A stretch of DNA of 64,000 bases, from assembly GCF_900101605.1 (NCBI RefSeq), contig NZ_FMUR01000007.1, positions 145,709 to 209,708 on the forward strand, given 5' to 3'. Of the stretch, positions 21,429 through 30,840 are shown piece by piece. The first letter of the stretch is position 1; each line of letters begins with the position of its first letter. The notes under the pieces are model-generated. The model made no database searches and was not told where the DNA came from. It was given only the letters and a program-made list of their open reading frames with translations. The position numbers and the translations under genes were made by a program. Source of the DNA: Butyrivibrio hungatei (GTDB taxonomy: Bacteria > Bacillota > Clostridia > Lachnospirales > Lachnospiraceae).

Positions 21429-21463
21429 TTGCATTACTTGGTTACTATAGTATAATTACCAAG
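21429..21463 (+). promoter_or_regulatory. Promoter with overlapping 27-bp palindromic operator candidate
   Basis: TTGCAT (21429-21434) and TATAAT (21451-21456) are 16 nt apart. A dyad from 21437 (CTTGGT) to 21463 (ACCAAG), with an alternating TATA interior, covers the spacer and -10. By hand, 22 of 26 positions are symmetric. A repressor bound here would block the promoter of the gene at 21549. The regulator is unknown. Confidence 0.58.
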
Positions 21464-21548
21464 GCGGATAGAGCATGCGTGGTTTGTATAAGTACTCTGT
21501 TAATAATATCCGGAAGGGTGTAAATAAGAATTGTTTAAGGGGAATCCG

Positions 21549-23471
21549 ATGAATAAAGAAATGATACCGTATGATAAGATATTATCTAGAAAAGAATGTT
21601 TATTCGCGGCTTTTTTTTCTGCCTGTTCTCTTTTTATAGGCTTGGATACAAAAGAACCTTACGAATCGCATATTTCAAGTTCAATTCTTAACGCGTTTTT
21701 TGAATTGTTCGAACAAGCAGGTGATATGTTTGCGGGTAATGGGTTTTATATATTGGTTGTCAGTGCCGCTATTTTAGTTTTATACAACAAAGTTTTTAAG
21801 ATAAAGGCAGATACAGATTTTAGTCCGCGATTTGTAATCGGTGAAAAGGTCATTGCTGTTTTTTTTGCTTTAATGTATACGGGCGGAAGGGCTTATAGAT
21901 ATAATGACACTTTAGCATGTCTTCTGGTTCCCAAATTCAATATAATAAAAGCCGTTATAATTGCTGTAGGGTTCTACTATTTATATCTGGCGGCAATACA
22001 TCTTCTGTATTTTTTGTTTGAGAAAAGAAACGATATTGTTTTACCGAACGGTAAATTCAGGGAATGTATTGATAAATTTAATGTAGGTCAATATTTTTTA
22101 TTTATCTTTTTGATGTGGTTGCCTCATCTTATCTTCAGATATCCGGGAGCTCTAAGTTCCGATAACTGGAAACAGTTGAATGAATTTTTCGGATATCTGC
22201 CTTTTATTACAGATCAGCCGGTGGTACATACGGTGAGTGTCGGTTTGCTTGCAAAACTTAGCGTGAATATATTTGGCAGCGCAAATATTGGAATCTTTCT
22301 GTATGTACTGATTCAGGCTGCAGCAATGTCTTACGTACTTGCACAAACTCTTAAATTGTTTTCGGAATGGAAAATGCCGGCTTGGTTCAGAATGTCAGTT
22401 ATGTTTCTCTATGCATGTACACCTTACTTTATGGGAAATGCGGCATGGGCAATCAAGGATTATCCGCATATGATAGGATACGTACTATGGGGAATCTGCT
22501 TTGTAAAGATAGTTTTAGAAAAAAAACATGCATTTAGCATTGTAGAAGACAAAAAGCTTATTGGCTGTTGGATAATCGGAGCGGTACTTATGTCACTGTA
22601 CAGAAAAAACGGTCTACATATCTATGTTTTGGCATGTGTCATATACTGTGTGATCTCAGTGATAAAGGAGAAGTCCAAAAAAGTTGTATCAATGCTGCTT
22701 TTGTTCATTGTTCCGTTGGTTTTATCTGTCGGTATAGAAAAGAGCGTTATTAATATATTTAATATTACGGAAATACAACAACAGGATGCATATTCTCTTC
22801 TGTTCCAACAGACGGCAAGATATTACTATTATCACAGTGATGAACTCACTGATGAAGAGAGAGAAGCTATCGGAGACATACTTGACCTTGAAACATTATA
22901 TGACGATTATACCGTAGAATGTTCAGATAATGTAAAATCTGGGTATCATGCCGAGAATATGCAGCAGATGATGAGATATTTCAAGGTGTGGTTTTTTATG
23001 TTTTTCAAGCATCCCGAGTGCTATTTGGAGGCTACGTGGAATCAGAATTATTACATCTTTATGCCGGACTTTGATAATATCGTATATAATGAAAGTTGTC
23101 ACACCGGAAATGCCATTGCAGATCCGGACTTGATGGAGAAGCTTGATGTTCATGTGCCCACGCAGATTCAGGGCTTTGCAGTATTTATATGTAGTATGTA
23201 CAGATTTTTGAATAAGCTTCCGATCATTTCAACTTTAAACAATTTATGTGTATATGTATTCATGATGTTTGCGATTTCGTTTTTTATGAAAAGCAAGAAA
23301 AAGACATATTACAGTATTGCAATGCTGCCATTGTGGTTGTCTTTGCTGTTTATCGTTCTTGCGCCGATGATTGTGGATCAACCCAGATATTCGTGGGCAA
23401 TTTTTTATCTTATGCCTATGATGATGGCATTATATATGCATCTGCTCGACGGTGAAAGAAGTCATGAATGA
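21549..23471 (+). CDS. Large polytopic membrane protein, DUF6020-like
   Basis: This 640-residue protein has about a dozen hydrophobic helices. Just after the fifth or sixth helix is the motif FRYPGALSSDNWKQ, like the YPGxxxxDxxxQ motif of DUF6020-type bacterial membrane proteins, which look like GT-C-fold transferases of the cell envelope. A soluble stretch (about residues 400-510) lies between late helices. The ATG at 21549 has AAGGGGA 5 nt before it; the in-frame TTG at 21531 is less likely. It is separated from the liv operon by a terminator and has its own promoter with a dyad. The next large membrane gene starts 15 nt later. The family name is from memory of the motif, and the biochemical role is inferred. 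Confidence 0.65.
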   Translation: MNKEMIPYDKILSRKECLFAAFFSACSLFIGLDTKEPYESHISSSILNAFFELFEQAGDMFAGNGFYILVVSAAILVLYNKVFKIKADTDFSPRFVIGEKVIAVFFALMYTGGRAYRYNDTLACLLVPKFNIIKAVIIAVGFYYLYLAAIHLLYFLFEKRNDIVLPNGKFRECIDKFNVGQYFLFIFLMWLPHLIFRYPGALSSDNWKQLNEFFGYLPFITDQPVVHTVSVGLLAKLSVNIFGSANIGIFLYVLIQAAAMSYVLAQTLKLFSEWKMPAWFRMSVMFLYACTPYFMGNAAWAIKDYPHMIGYVLWGICFVKIVLEKKHAFSIVEDKKLIGCWIIGAVLMSLYRKNGLHIYVLACVIYCVISVIKEKSKKVVSMLLLFIVPLVLSVGIEKSVINIFNITEIQQQDAYSLLFQQTARYYYYHSDELTDEEREAIGDILDLETLYDDYTVECSDNVKSGYHAENMQQMMRYFKVWFFMFFKHPECYLEATWNQNYYIFMPDFDNIVYNESCHTGNAIADPDLMEKLDVHVPTQIQGFAVFICSMYRFLNKLPIISTLNNLCVYVFMMFAISFFMKSKKKTYYSIAMLPLWLSLLFIVLAPMIVDQPRYSWAIFYLMPMMMALYMHLLDGERSHE

Positions 23472-23486
23472 GGGGATTACCCCAGT

Positions 23487-25793
23487 ATGAGTAAAAGATG
23501 GAGATTTATGAAATTTTTTTTTGATAATAAAAAGAAACTTGTTATAGCAATCGTCATTGTAGAATTGCTATTGCTTGCCATAAATGTTTTCAGATTTAAC
23601 AGAAGTGAGAGCTACCTTTTTTCTCAGGATGATTTTCAGGTTGACTATTTGAATCCGGAAACAAATAAATATGAACGTGCGAGCGGAGCATACGCGGATC
23701 ACACTGATAAAGTTCAATCACTTATTTTTACCAAACCGGTGCGTCTTGAAAAAGGTATATATAACATCTATGTGAATTATAGTTCAAATGCTGATATAAA
23801 CTGGCATTTATGTTATACAACGCTTCAGGCGTGCCTTGATGTGTCAAATACAAAGGCTGCTCATCTTGCTTATTGCGATAAGGTAGCCTTGCCTGCGTCA
23901 AAGACAGACGTCAGTTTCAATTCATGGGTTAGGTACGGCACGGATTTTGAAGTCAGGATGGGGCCTGAAAGGGATGAAACCGGAGACGGCATCTTTGTTC
24001 TGGCAAATGAAGTGCGTATCACATATTTAAGGGGCAAAACAATACTCTATGAGACGGTCAAACTGCTTTTGCTCTTCATGGTTCTTGATATTGTACTGTA
24101 TCTTATTTTGGTAAAAAGAGAAGAGACAAAACGCTTCTTTGAGGACAAAGCGTTTACTGTCGGGGTGCTTCTTTTTACCGTTCTTTTTGCGAGCTATCCG
24201 CTTCTTAGCGATAAGCTTTATTTTGGTGATGACATTTTTTACCATCTCAGACGAATCGTATATCTGGGCGAAGGCCTTAAGTGCGGTCAGTTTCCTGTGC
24301 ATATATATCCGGGGTGGGATATGGGGTATGGCTACGCGGCAGGTGTGGGATACGGAGATCTTCTTCTTTATCCTTCGGCAATATTGGTAAATCTTGGGTT
24401 TACGTTGCAGGCAGGATATAAGTTCTATATTGTTCTTACAAATGCGCTGACAGCATTTATTTCATATTATTCCTTTGGAAAAATAGCTGATGATAAAAAG
24501 GCCGGACTTGCTTCATCGGTTCTTTTCACGCTTATTGGATTCAGACTTCACAGCGTTTACTCAGGCGCAACGGTCGGCGAATTTGGTGCGTTTACCTTTT
24601 TGCCGCTTGTGATACTTGGGCTGTGGGAAATCTATGCGAAGAAGAGTAAGAACGCTTATATATATCTTGCGCTCGGAGTTACGCTTACGCTGTCTTGCCA
24701 TGTTCTCTCGACATTTATCCTGGCACTTGTGATCCCGATATTCTGTCTTATACTTGTGGAAAAGACATTACAAAAAGATGTTTTGATTCCGCTTCTGAAG
24801 GCGGCCTTCGCAATCGTGCTTTTAAATCTTCATTTTGTGGTTCCGCTTGTAGATTACATGGTATCAAAGAATGTGAGCGGAAACGGTATAACGGACATGA
24901 TCTGGGCAAGAGGCAGGGACCTTGTTACATTCTTTGGCTATTCACAGGCTATGGATCTTGATACAGGCGGCTTTTTGGGACTTGGGATATGTTCGGCAGC
25001 CGTTCTTGCAATAGCGCTCGGCTTTATTATTGCCGGAAAGTTTGAGAAAAAAACCTTTGTATATGTAAGAGTTTTTGCTTTGAGTATCGCTTTTGTGCTG
25101 CTTAGCACCAACTCGATACTTTACTTTGTGCTTTATCAGGATGTGCCTGTTCTTTATAAAATCCTTGCCAATTTGCAGTTTCCCTGGCATTTTTTGGATG
25201 TTTCCTGTGGAATGGTGGTTTTCTGGTTTGCGATAGTTGCAAAGAATGCGATATGCAAGCTTGATAAAAAGAATGCGACATATATTGTGATGACAGTCAT
25301 ATGCTTTGCTTGTGTAATGCAGAGCAACACACTTCTTGAAGATGTTGTAAATACAGCGCATCCGATAACAATGTATGATGATGCGGAGATAGATAGTGTT
25401 ATGATTGCCGAGTTCAGTATTCCCGGTATTGAAAAAAACATTCCGATGACTGAGAAAGATATGATAATAAGGAAAAATTCCGGTGCTACGGCTCAGTTAC
25501 TTGAAAAAAACGGAACTACCGTCTATGCACAGGTTGATAATCCCACGGAAAAACCGGTTGTTGCGGAAGCTCCTCTCTGGGGATACAGACACTATGCCGC
25601 TAAAGCGGGCGGAAAAAAGCTTAAAGCATTTAGGGGAGATAACAAGAAGCTTTGGGTAGAAATTCCTGCGGGATACAGCGGAAAGATAAAGATTTGGTTC
25701 AGAGAACCGTTCTTGTGGAGATTATCGGAACTTATAACGCTTGCAACTTTAGTCTGTATCGTGCGAGAATATATGAGGACTAAAAAGCAGTAA
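23487..25793 (+). CDS. Large membrane protein, YfhO/GT-C-like, with extracytoplasmic N-terminal domain
   Basis: In this 768-residue protein, one N-terminal helix (about 15-35) is followed by a soluble domain (about 40-185) that looks like a beta-rich ligand or sugar domain. About ten helices follow, then a C-terminal soluble tail and a last helix. After the third helix the motif FGDDIFYHLRRIVYLGEGL has the acidic pair typical of envelope GT-C enzymes that act on lipid-linked sugars. The WDMGYGYAAGVGYGDLLLYP block resembles large membrane proteins of the YfhO or PTPS-related type. The start could be ATG 23487 (GAGGGG upstream) or ATG 23508 (GGAG 5 nt upstream, MKFFFDNKK). It is co-transcribed with 21549. 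The function is inferred only. Confidence 0.62.
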   Translation: MSKRWRFMKFFFDNKKKLVIAIVIVELLLLAINVFRFNRSESYLFSQDDFQVDYLNPETNKYERASGAYADHTDKVQSLIFTKPVRLEKGIYNIYVNYSSNADINWHLCYTTLQACLDVSNTKAAHLAYCDKVALPASKTDVSFNSWVRYGTDFEVRMGPERDETGDGIFVLANEVRITYLRGKTILYETVKLLLLFMVLDIVLYLILVKREETKRFFEDKAFTVGVLLFTVLFASYPLLSDKLYFGDDIFYHLRRIVYLGEGLKCGQFPVHIYPGWDMGYGYAAGVGYGDLLLYPSAILVNLGFTLQAGYKFYIVLTNALTAFISYYSFGKIADDKKAGLASSVLFTLIGFRLHSVYSGATVGEFGAFTFLPLVILGLWEIYAKKSKNAYIYLALGVTLTLSCHVLSTFILALVIPIFCLILVEKTLQKDVLIPLLKAAFAIVLLNLHFVVPLVDYMVSKNVSGNGITDMIWARGRDLVTFFGYSQAMDLDTGGFLGLGICSAAVLAIALGFIIAGKFEKKTFVYVRVFALSIAFVLLSTNSILYFVLYQDVPVLYKILANLQFPWHFLDVSCGMVVFWFAIVAKNAICKLDKKNATYIVMTVICFACVMQSNTLLEDVVNTAHPITMYDDAEIDSVMIAEFSIPGIEKNIPMTEKDMIIRKNSGATAQLLEKNGTTVYAQVDNPTEKPVVAEAPLWGYRHYAAKAGGKKLKAFRGDNKKLWVEIPAGYSGKIKIWFREPFLWRLSELITLATLVCIVREYMRTKKQ

Positions 25794-25830
25794 GCGGAGA
25801 TATGGTTCTTCGCAAGGAGAAACAGTTGGT

Positions 25831-26871
25831 ATGAGTGAAAATCAAAAATTTATTCTTATAGACGGAAGTTCCATGCTGGTCACAAATTATTACGGCAACC
25901 TTCCGAAGGCTCTTTTGTTTGAAAAAGACCCTGTGAAAAAGGAAAAGCTCTTTTCGCAGATAATGCATAATGACGCGGGGCAGTACACAAATGCGATGTA
26001 CGGAATGATGCGCACGATCCTCAAGATCATAAAGGAGCAGAAACCGACGCATATGATGTTTGCTTTCGATATGACGAGGAATACGTTTCGAAGGGAAAAA
26101 TACCCCGATTATAAGGGAAATCGCGGTGAGACGCCTGAACCTCTGAAAGAGCAGTTTGTGAATATGGAGAAGCTCCTTGAGGATATGGGATTTCAGGTAA
26201 TGTATGACATGCAGTATGAGGCTGATGATATTGTCGGAAGCGTTGCTGCGAGGTTTGAGAAAGAGATACCTTCATATATCATCACCAAGGACCACGATTA
26301 TCTTCAGCTCGTGAATGATTATACAAGAGTGTGGCTTATTCAGACCAAGCAGGAAACGGCCGATGAGCTTTTGAACAAGTACGGTGCCGAATACGGATTT
26401 AACAGTAAGATGGTGTCTATACCCGATAAGGCATTTGAAGTCACTCCACCTCTTTGTCTTTCCGAATACGGAGTTCGTCCGGAGCAGATTCCGGATCTAA
26501 AGGGTATTCAGGGTGATACGAGCGACAACATTCCCGGAGTTAAAGGCGTCAGCAGTGCTGCAATGCCGCTTCTTGCAAGATACGGAACAATGGAAAAAAT
26601 CTACGAAGCGATAGAAGCTTGTGCGGATGCCAAAGAACAGAAGGCTCTTAATTCTATGTGGAAAGAGGAGCTTGGAATAACAAGGAGTCCGCTTAAAGCG
26701 ATGATCCAGTATAAGGAGCTGGCTCTTTTATCCAAGGATCTTGCAACCATCAGAAAGGACTATGAATTTGATAAGTCGCTTGATGATTTCAAGATAAGGA
26801 TTGATACGGATAAAGCAAAAAGCGAGTTTGAAAAGTATGGGTTTAAGTCTTTAACAGATAAGATTATATGA
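25831..26871 (+). CDS. Stand-alone 5'-3' exonuclease (DNA polymerase I N-domain type)
   Basis: This is a FEN/PIN-fold nuclease that removes 5' flaps or RNA primers. The 346 residues show the classical order of acidic metal sites: LIDGSSM, FAFDMTRNTFRREKYPDYKGNR (helical arch), YEADDIVG, ITKDHDYLQL, and the GDTSDNIPGVKGV helix-hairpin-helix. There is no polymerase domain. A 30-residue extension between the PIN core and H3TH (about 190-210) contains the loop IPDKAFEVTPPLC. The ATG at 25831 is about 17 nt after AAGGAG. It is 37 nt downstream of the membrane protein and functionally unrelated to it. Confidence 0.9.
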   Translation: MSENQKFILIDGSSMLVTNYYGNLPKALLFEKDPVKKEKLFSQIMHNDAGQYTNAMYGMMRTILKIIKEQKPTHMMFAFDMTRNTFRREKYPDYKGNRGETPEPLKEQFVNMEKLLEDMGFQVMYDMQYEADDIVGSVAARFEKEIPSYIITKDHDYLQLVNDYTRVWLIQTKQETADELLNKYGAEYGFNSKMVSIPDKAFEVTPPLCLSEYGVRPEQIPDLKGIQGDTSDNIPGVKGVSSAAMPLLARYGTMEKIYEAIEACADAKEQKALNSMWKEELGITRSPLKAMIQYKELALLSKDLATIRKDYEFDKSLDDFKIRIDTDKAKSEFEKYGFKSLTDKII

Positions 26872-26877
26872 TACAAT
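26850..26877 (+). promoter_or_regulatory. Possible internal promoter for plsC
   Basis: TTTAAC (26850-26855) and the extended -10 TGATACAAT (26869-26877) lie at the end of the exonuclease gene with 16 nt between hexamers. This position suits a promoter for the acyltransferase at 26968. Confidence 0.4.
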
Positions 26878-26967
26878 GAATATCGAAATGTAAGATACAG
26901 TGCAGTAATTCATGGAATATGGTAAAAGATCTTGTTTTAAAAATCTACAGGAAAAGAAAACACACTG

Positions 26968-27693
26968 ATGCGGAATTTTTATCACACAATCATAATCAAT
27001 GTTCACAGAATTATTTTTTATCTTATTAAGTCAAGTATTTGGCTTAGGCATATCGAGAAGCATTCCGTAGAAGACAGATATGCTCTTGCAAACGAGATGA
27101 TCACTTGGTCGAACAAGTCATCCGGATACAAAACGATTGCTTACGGATACGAGAACCTTCCGAAAGAAGGTGGGTATATGCTGTATCCGAATCATCAGGG
27201 AAAGTACGATGTACTGGGAATTTTCAATACTCACAAGAGACCAATCTCATTTGTGATGGATGAAAAGAGATCACATCTGATATTGGTATCGCAGTTTTTG
27301 CGGCTTGTTGAAGGAAAGACTATCGAGTTAAACGATCCGAGACATACCATAACTGTTTTTAATGAGATGGCGGAAGAGCTTAAACAGGGCAAGAGATTCA
27401 TTCTTTTTCCGGAAGGCGGATACAAGGAAAATAACGGAAATGTAGTTGAAACCTTTAAGGCGGGGAGCTTCAAAGTTGCACAGATGGCTAAAGTTCCCAT
27501 TGTTCCCGTTGCACTTGTTGATTCTTACAAAGTGTACAACAGCGATCATGTCGGGCCCGTTACAACATATGTATACTACCTTGATCCTATTTACTACGAT
27601 GAATACAAGGGGATGCGCAGTCATGAGATTGCGGCAACAGTTGAAAAAATCATAAAAGAAAAGATTGCCGAGCATCTTGAAAATAACAAATAA
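26968..27693 (+). CDS. plsC: 1-acyl-sn-glycerol-3-phosphate acyltransferase (PlsC family)
   Basis: This membrane-associated lysophosphatidic acid acyltransferase acts in phospholipid synthesis. It is 241 residues. One hydrophobic N-terminal segment is followed by the catalytic NHQGKYD (HX4D), the FVMDEKRSHL region, the glycerophosphate-binding FPEGGYKEN and the VPIVPVALV block. Family length is normal. The exact acyl acceptor is not proven by sequence. The small membrane protein gene follows 17 nt later with a strong GGAGG site, suggesting one transcript. Confidence 0.9.
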   Translation: MRNFYHTIIINVHRIIFYLIKSSIWLRHIEKHSVEDRYALANEMITWSNKSSGYKTIAYGYENLPKEGGYMLYPNHQGKYDVLGIFNTHKRPISFVMDEKRSHLILVSQFLRLVEGKTIELNDPRHTITVFNEMAEELKQGKRFILFPEGGYKENNGNVVETFKAGSFKVAQMAKVPIVPVALVDSYKVYNSDHVGPVTTYVYYLDPIYYDEYKGMRSHEIAATVEKIIKEKIAEHLENNK

Positions 27694-27710
27694 ATCTTCC
27701 GGAGGTTGTA

Positions 27711-27893
27711 ATGAACAAGCTATTTGCGGTTTTGGCGGCAATAATTTTAATCGCCGGTGTTATAGTTTTTACTCACGGCGAACTCAACAAGAACAGTGAA
27801 GATGAGCCCGAGACCTATAAATGGATGAGAATATTCGGAGCAATATTGGTGATCATCGCTATCGTGTGTGCCATATTGAGCAAAACTATGTAA
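27711..27893 (+). CDS. Small two-helix membrane protein (60 aa)
   Basis: This 60-residue protein has two hydrophobic helices (about 4-21 and 41-57) separated by a charged loop (NKNSEDEPETYKWMR). CGGAGG lies 6 nt before the ATG, and the short distance to plsC suggests co-expression. I do not recognise the family. Confidence 0.7.
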   Translation: MNKLFAVLAAIILIAGVIVFTHGELNKNSEDEPETYKWMRIFGAILVIIAIVCAILSKTM

Positions 27894-27972
27894 CCGGACA
27901 TATTCCTTTTTTGTTATATTAGGTGTAAAATAAACGTAATTAAGAACACTTTATATTGAGGGAGGGAAAAAG

Positions 27973-28170
27973 ATGGCGGCTACAAGTATCAAAACTAAAG
28001 TAGAAATTCAGTACTCAGATCTGACGATTACCGATGATCAGCTTATTTCAAAGGCTAAGAAGGCCTATGGAAAAAAAGACATTAAGGACCTCAACATTTA
28101 CGTAAAGCCCGAAGAGAAGATGGGTTACTTCGTCGTAAACGGAAGTGATAACGGATGTTTCGATCTCTGA
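27973..28170 (+). CDS. DUF6465-like small protein (65 aa)
   Basis: This is a 65-residue soluble protein with the pattern VEIQYSDLTITDDQLISKAK, then DIKDLNIYVKPEEKMGYFVVNG. It matches the small DUF6465 proteins common in Lachnospiraceae, whose role is unknown. GGGAGGG lies 8-9 nt before the ATG, a strong initiation site. A terminator hairpin follows at 28214, so it is probably a single-gene unit with high translation. Confidence 0.8.
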   Translation: MAATSIKTKVEIQYSDLTITDDQLISKAKKAYGKKDIKDLNIYVKPEEKMGYFVVNGSDNGCFDL

Positions 28171-28213
28171 TGTGTTTTTTGATGTAAGTACAAGAATAAC
28201 GGATAATTTATCG

Positions 28214-28250
28214 CAGACGGAAAGCTACGGTTTTTCGTCTGTTTTCTTTT
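28214..28250 (+). terminator. Rho-independent terminator
   Basis: CAGACG (28214-28219) pairs with CGTCTG (28236-28241), extended by A/T pairs inside, and is followed by TTTTCTTTT. It ends the DUF6465-like gene. Confidence 0.68.
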
Positions 28251-28305
28251 GCAGAAAACATGGTATTATAATAGGGTTAAAGTGTAATCTTGGAAGGACA
28301 GATAT

Positions 28306-29457
28306 TTGGGCAAAAAAAATATTTCGGATAAGCAGAAACTTAATATTGCCATGCTTGGGCATAAGAGAGTCCCTTCAAGAGAAGGCGGCGTGGAAGTTGT
28401 TGTAACCGAGCTTTCCACGAGGATGGCAAAGCTGGGACATAAAGTGACTTGTTACAACAGACTGGGACATCATGTTGCAGGTGAAGAATACGACTCTTTT
28501 ACAGGTGATGCATATGAGGGAGTAAGGTTGATCAATGTCCCTACGATCAACAGGAAAGGCCTTGCTGCGGCAACATCTTCGTTGTTTGGGGCTATTAAAG
28601 TGGCTTTTGGAAAATATGACGTGATTCATTTCCATGCCGAGGGACCGTGTGCAACAATGTGGATTCCAAAGCTTATGGGAAAAAGGTGTATAGCGACCGT
28701 TCACGGACTTGACCACAAAAGGCAGAAGTGGAGCAGATTTGCCAGTGCATATATAATGATGGGCGAAAAGACTGCCGTGAAATATGCAGATGAGATAATA
28801 GTTCTAAGCAGAAATGTGCAGAAGTATTTTCTTGACAGATATGGCAGAAAAACTATATATATTCCTAATGGAGTAAACAGGCCTGTTATTACAGAACCGC
28901 ACAATATTAAGAAGAAGTTTGGCATAGGCAAAGATGAATACATTCTTTTTTTGGGACGACTGGTTCCTGAAAAGGGAATAGAGTATCTGATAAAAGCGTT
29001 TATGAAGCTTGATACTGACAAAAAACTCGTGGTTGCGGGAAGCAGCAGCGATACGCAGGAGTTTGTCGATAGGATACATGAACTTGCGAGTAAAGATGAC
29101 AGGATAATATTCACAGGATTCGTTCAGGGCAGAGTGTTATCCGAGCTTTTAAGTAACAGCTATGTATATGTGATCCCGTCGGATCTTGAGGGAATGCCGC
29201 TTACGCTTTTAGAAGCTATGAGCTATGGAAATTGCTGCCTTACATCCGATATCCCGGAATGCATTGAAGTGTGCGGCGATAAGGCGGTTTCTTTTAGAAA
29301 AGGCGATATAAAAGATCTGAGAAGCAAGCTGAAGATGCTTATTGATGATGAGGATATGGTGAAGAATTATCGCATTGAAGCGTCGGAATATGTCTGCGAA
29401 CACTATAACTGGGACAAGATTGTTGACGAGACTATCAGGGTATATAGAGGGCTCTGA
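28306..29457 (+). CDS. Glycosyltransferase family 4 (GT4), DUF1972-type N-domain
   Basis: This is a cytoplasmic retaining glycosyltransferase of 383 residues. The N-terminal domain begins IAMLGHKRVPSREGGVEVVV, as in rhamnosyl-type DUF1972 transferases (key part HKRVPSREGGVE). The C-terminal GT-B domain has ILFLGRLVPEKG, GFVQGR and the E-x7-E type motif PSDLEGMPLTLLEAMSYG. The start is a TTG at 28306 supported by GGAAGGA with 7 nt spacing; the first in-frame ATG would remove the conserved first strand. It begins the surface-polysaccharide region. A well-placed TATAAT lies at 28267 but without a clear -35. Confidence 0.88.
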   Translation: MGKKNISDKQKLNIAMLGHKRVPSREGGVEVVVTELSTRMAKLGHKVTCYNRLGHHVAGEEYDSFTGDAYEGVRLINVPTINRKGLAAATSSLFGAIKVAFGKYDVIHFHAEGPCATMWIPKLMGKRCIATVHGLDHKRQKWSRFASAYIMMGEKTAVKYADEIIVLSRNVQKYFLDRYGRKTIYIPNGVNRPVITEPHNIKKKFGIGKDEYILFLGRLVPEKGIEYLIKAFMKLDTDKKLVVAGSSSDTQEFVDRIHELASKDDRIIFTGFVQGRVLSELLSNSYVYVIPSDLEGMPLTLLEAMSYGNCCLTSDIPECIEVCGDKAVSFRKGDIKDLRSKLKMLIDDEDMVKNYRIEASEYVCEHYNWDKIVDETIRVYRGL

Positions 29458-29511
29458 TTTTTATAAGGATATCAGGTGCGATTAATGCACTATAGAGAAA
29501 GAAGGAACATA

Positions 29512-30705
29512 ATGGAGAAACTTGCGATAAACGGAGGAACTCCGGTTAGAAAAGAAAAATTATTTTACGGAAAACAGTGGATAGATGAAGACGATGTGAA
29601 GGCTGTGGCCGAAGCGCTTACAGATGACCTGATAACATGCGGACCGCGCGTAGCGGCACTTGAGAAAAAACTCTGCGAAGTTACGGGAGCAAAATTTGCG
29701 GTAGCGGTAAGTAACGGTACTGCGGCACTTCACTGCGCATGCATTGCGGCCGGTATCGGTGCGGGTGATGAAGTTATAACATCACCTATCACATTTGCGG
29801 CATCTGCAAACTGTGCGGTATACGTAGGCGCAACACCTGTATTTGCAGATATTGATCCCGAGACTTATAACATAGATCCCGACAGCATAGAAGCTCATAT
29901 AACAGATAAGACCAAGGCAGTGGTTGCGGTTGCTTATACGGGACAGTCTGTCGAGTATGACAGAATACAGAAGATCTGCGACAAGCATGGACTTATTCTT
30001 ATAACAGATGCGGCTCACGCGATCGGAACTAAGTACAAAGGACAGCCTGTTGGCTCTATAGGCGACATGACCTGCTTTAGCTTCCATCCCGTTAAGACTG
30101 TGACGTCCGGTGAGGGCGGAGCGATTACAACGAACGATCCTGAATTATATAGGAAACTCAGACTTGCTTCACAGCACGGAATTGTGAGAAATCCGGATGA
30201 CCTTGTACATGAATCTGACGGAGCATGGTACTACGAGATGCAGGAGCTTGGCTTTAACTACAGACTTACGGATATTCAGTCAGCACTTCTTATCAGTCAG
30301 CTTGCTAAATTGAAGAAGTTCTCTGACAGAAGAAAAGAGATAGTAAATAAGTACAACGAAGCATTCAGGGATGTACCTGAGATAATCGTGCAGAAGGAAA
30401 TTCCCGAATCCGATACTACAAGGCATCTTTATGTGATACAGCTTGATCTTGATAAGCTTAAATGCACAAGAAGAGAGTTCTTTGACGCTCTTTCTGCTGA
30501 GAACGTTCAGCCGCAGGTTCACTACGTGCCTGTCTACTACTTCCCGTTCTATGAGAAGAAAGGGTACAAGAAAGGTCTTTGCCCCGAGGCTGAAAAGCTC
30601 TACAACGGAATGATGAGCATACCTCTTTATCCGCTTATGACTGACAGCGACGTGGATGATGTTATCACCGCGGTTAAAAAAGTTGTTGAGGGGTATAAAA
30701 AATAA
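29512..30705 (+). CDS. pseC: PLP-dependent sugar aminotransferase, PseC-type
   Basis: This DegT/DnrJ/EryC1 aminotransferase of 397 residues has the PLP-phosphate site SNGTAALH, ITDAAHAIG (Asp) and the Schiff-base Lys in CFSFHPVKTVTSGEGG. Together with the adjacent PseB homologue it best fits PseC, which converts the 4-keto hexose made by PseB to UDP-4-amino-4,6-dideoxy-AltNAc. ATG 29512 has AGAAGGA just upstream, which excludes the longer in-frame start at 29476. No pseH, pseG, pseI or pseF is visible in the window, so the sugar may be used directly or the pathway completed elsewhere. Confidence 0.88.
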   Translation: MEKLAINGGTPVRKEKLFYGKQWIDEDDVKAVAEALTDDLITCGPRVAALEKKLCEVTGAKFAVAVSNGTAALHCACIAAGIGAGDEVITSPITFAASANCAVYVGATPVFADIDPETYNIDPDSIEAHITDKTKAVVAVAYTGQSVEYDRIQKICDKHGLILITDAAHAIGTKYKGQPVGSIGDMTCFSFHPVKTVTSGEGGAITTNDPELYRKLRLASQHGIVRNPDDLVHESDGAWYYEMQELGFNYRLTDIQSALLISQLAKLKKFSDRRKEIVNKYNEAFRDVPEIIVQKEIPESDTTRHLYVIQLDLDKLKCTRREFFDALSAENVQPQVHYVPVYYFPFYEKKGYKKGLCPEAEKLYNGMMSIPLYPLMTDSDVDDVITAVKKVVEGYKK

Positions 30706-30714
30706 TAACGGAAA

Positions 30715-30749
30715 TGTCCGCATAAGAAAGTAACGTAAAAATGTGGACA
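30715..30749 (+). terminator. Stem-loop between pseC and pseB
   Basis: TGTCCGCA (30715-30722) pairs with TGTGGACA (30742-30749) with one G-T pair, followed by AGCTTTTAT. The loop is long (19 nt) and the T-run short, so this is a weak terminator or processing site. Confidence 0.38.
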
Positions 30750-30840
30750 AGCTTTTATATAATGAATTAAAATGAGGTAGATGTTAAAAGAAATTTTGAT
30801 ATCTATAATTATAAAAAACAAGTGATAAACGGAGAAGTTT

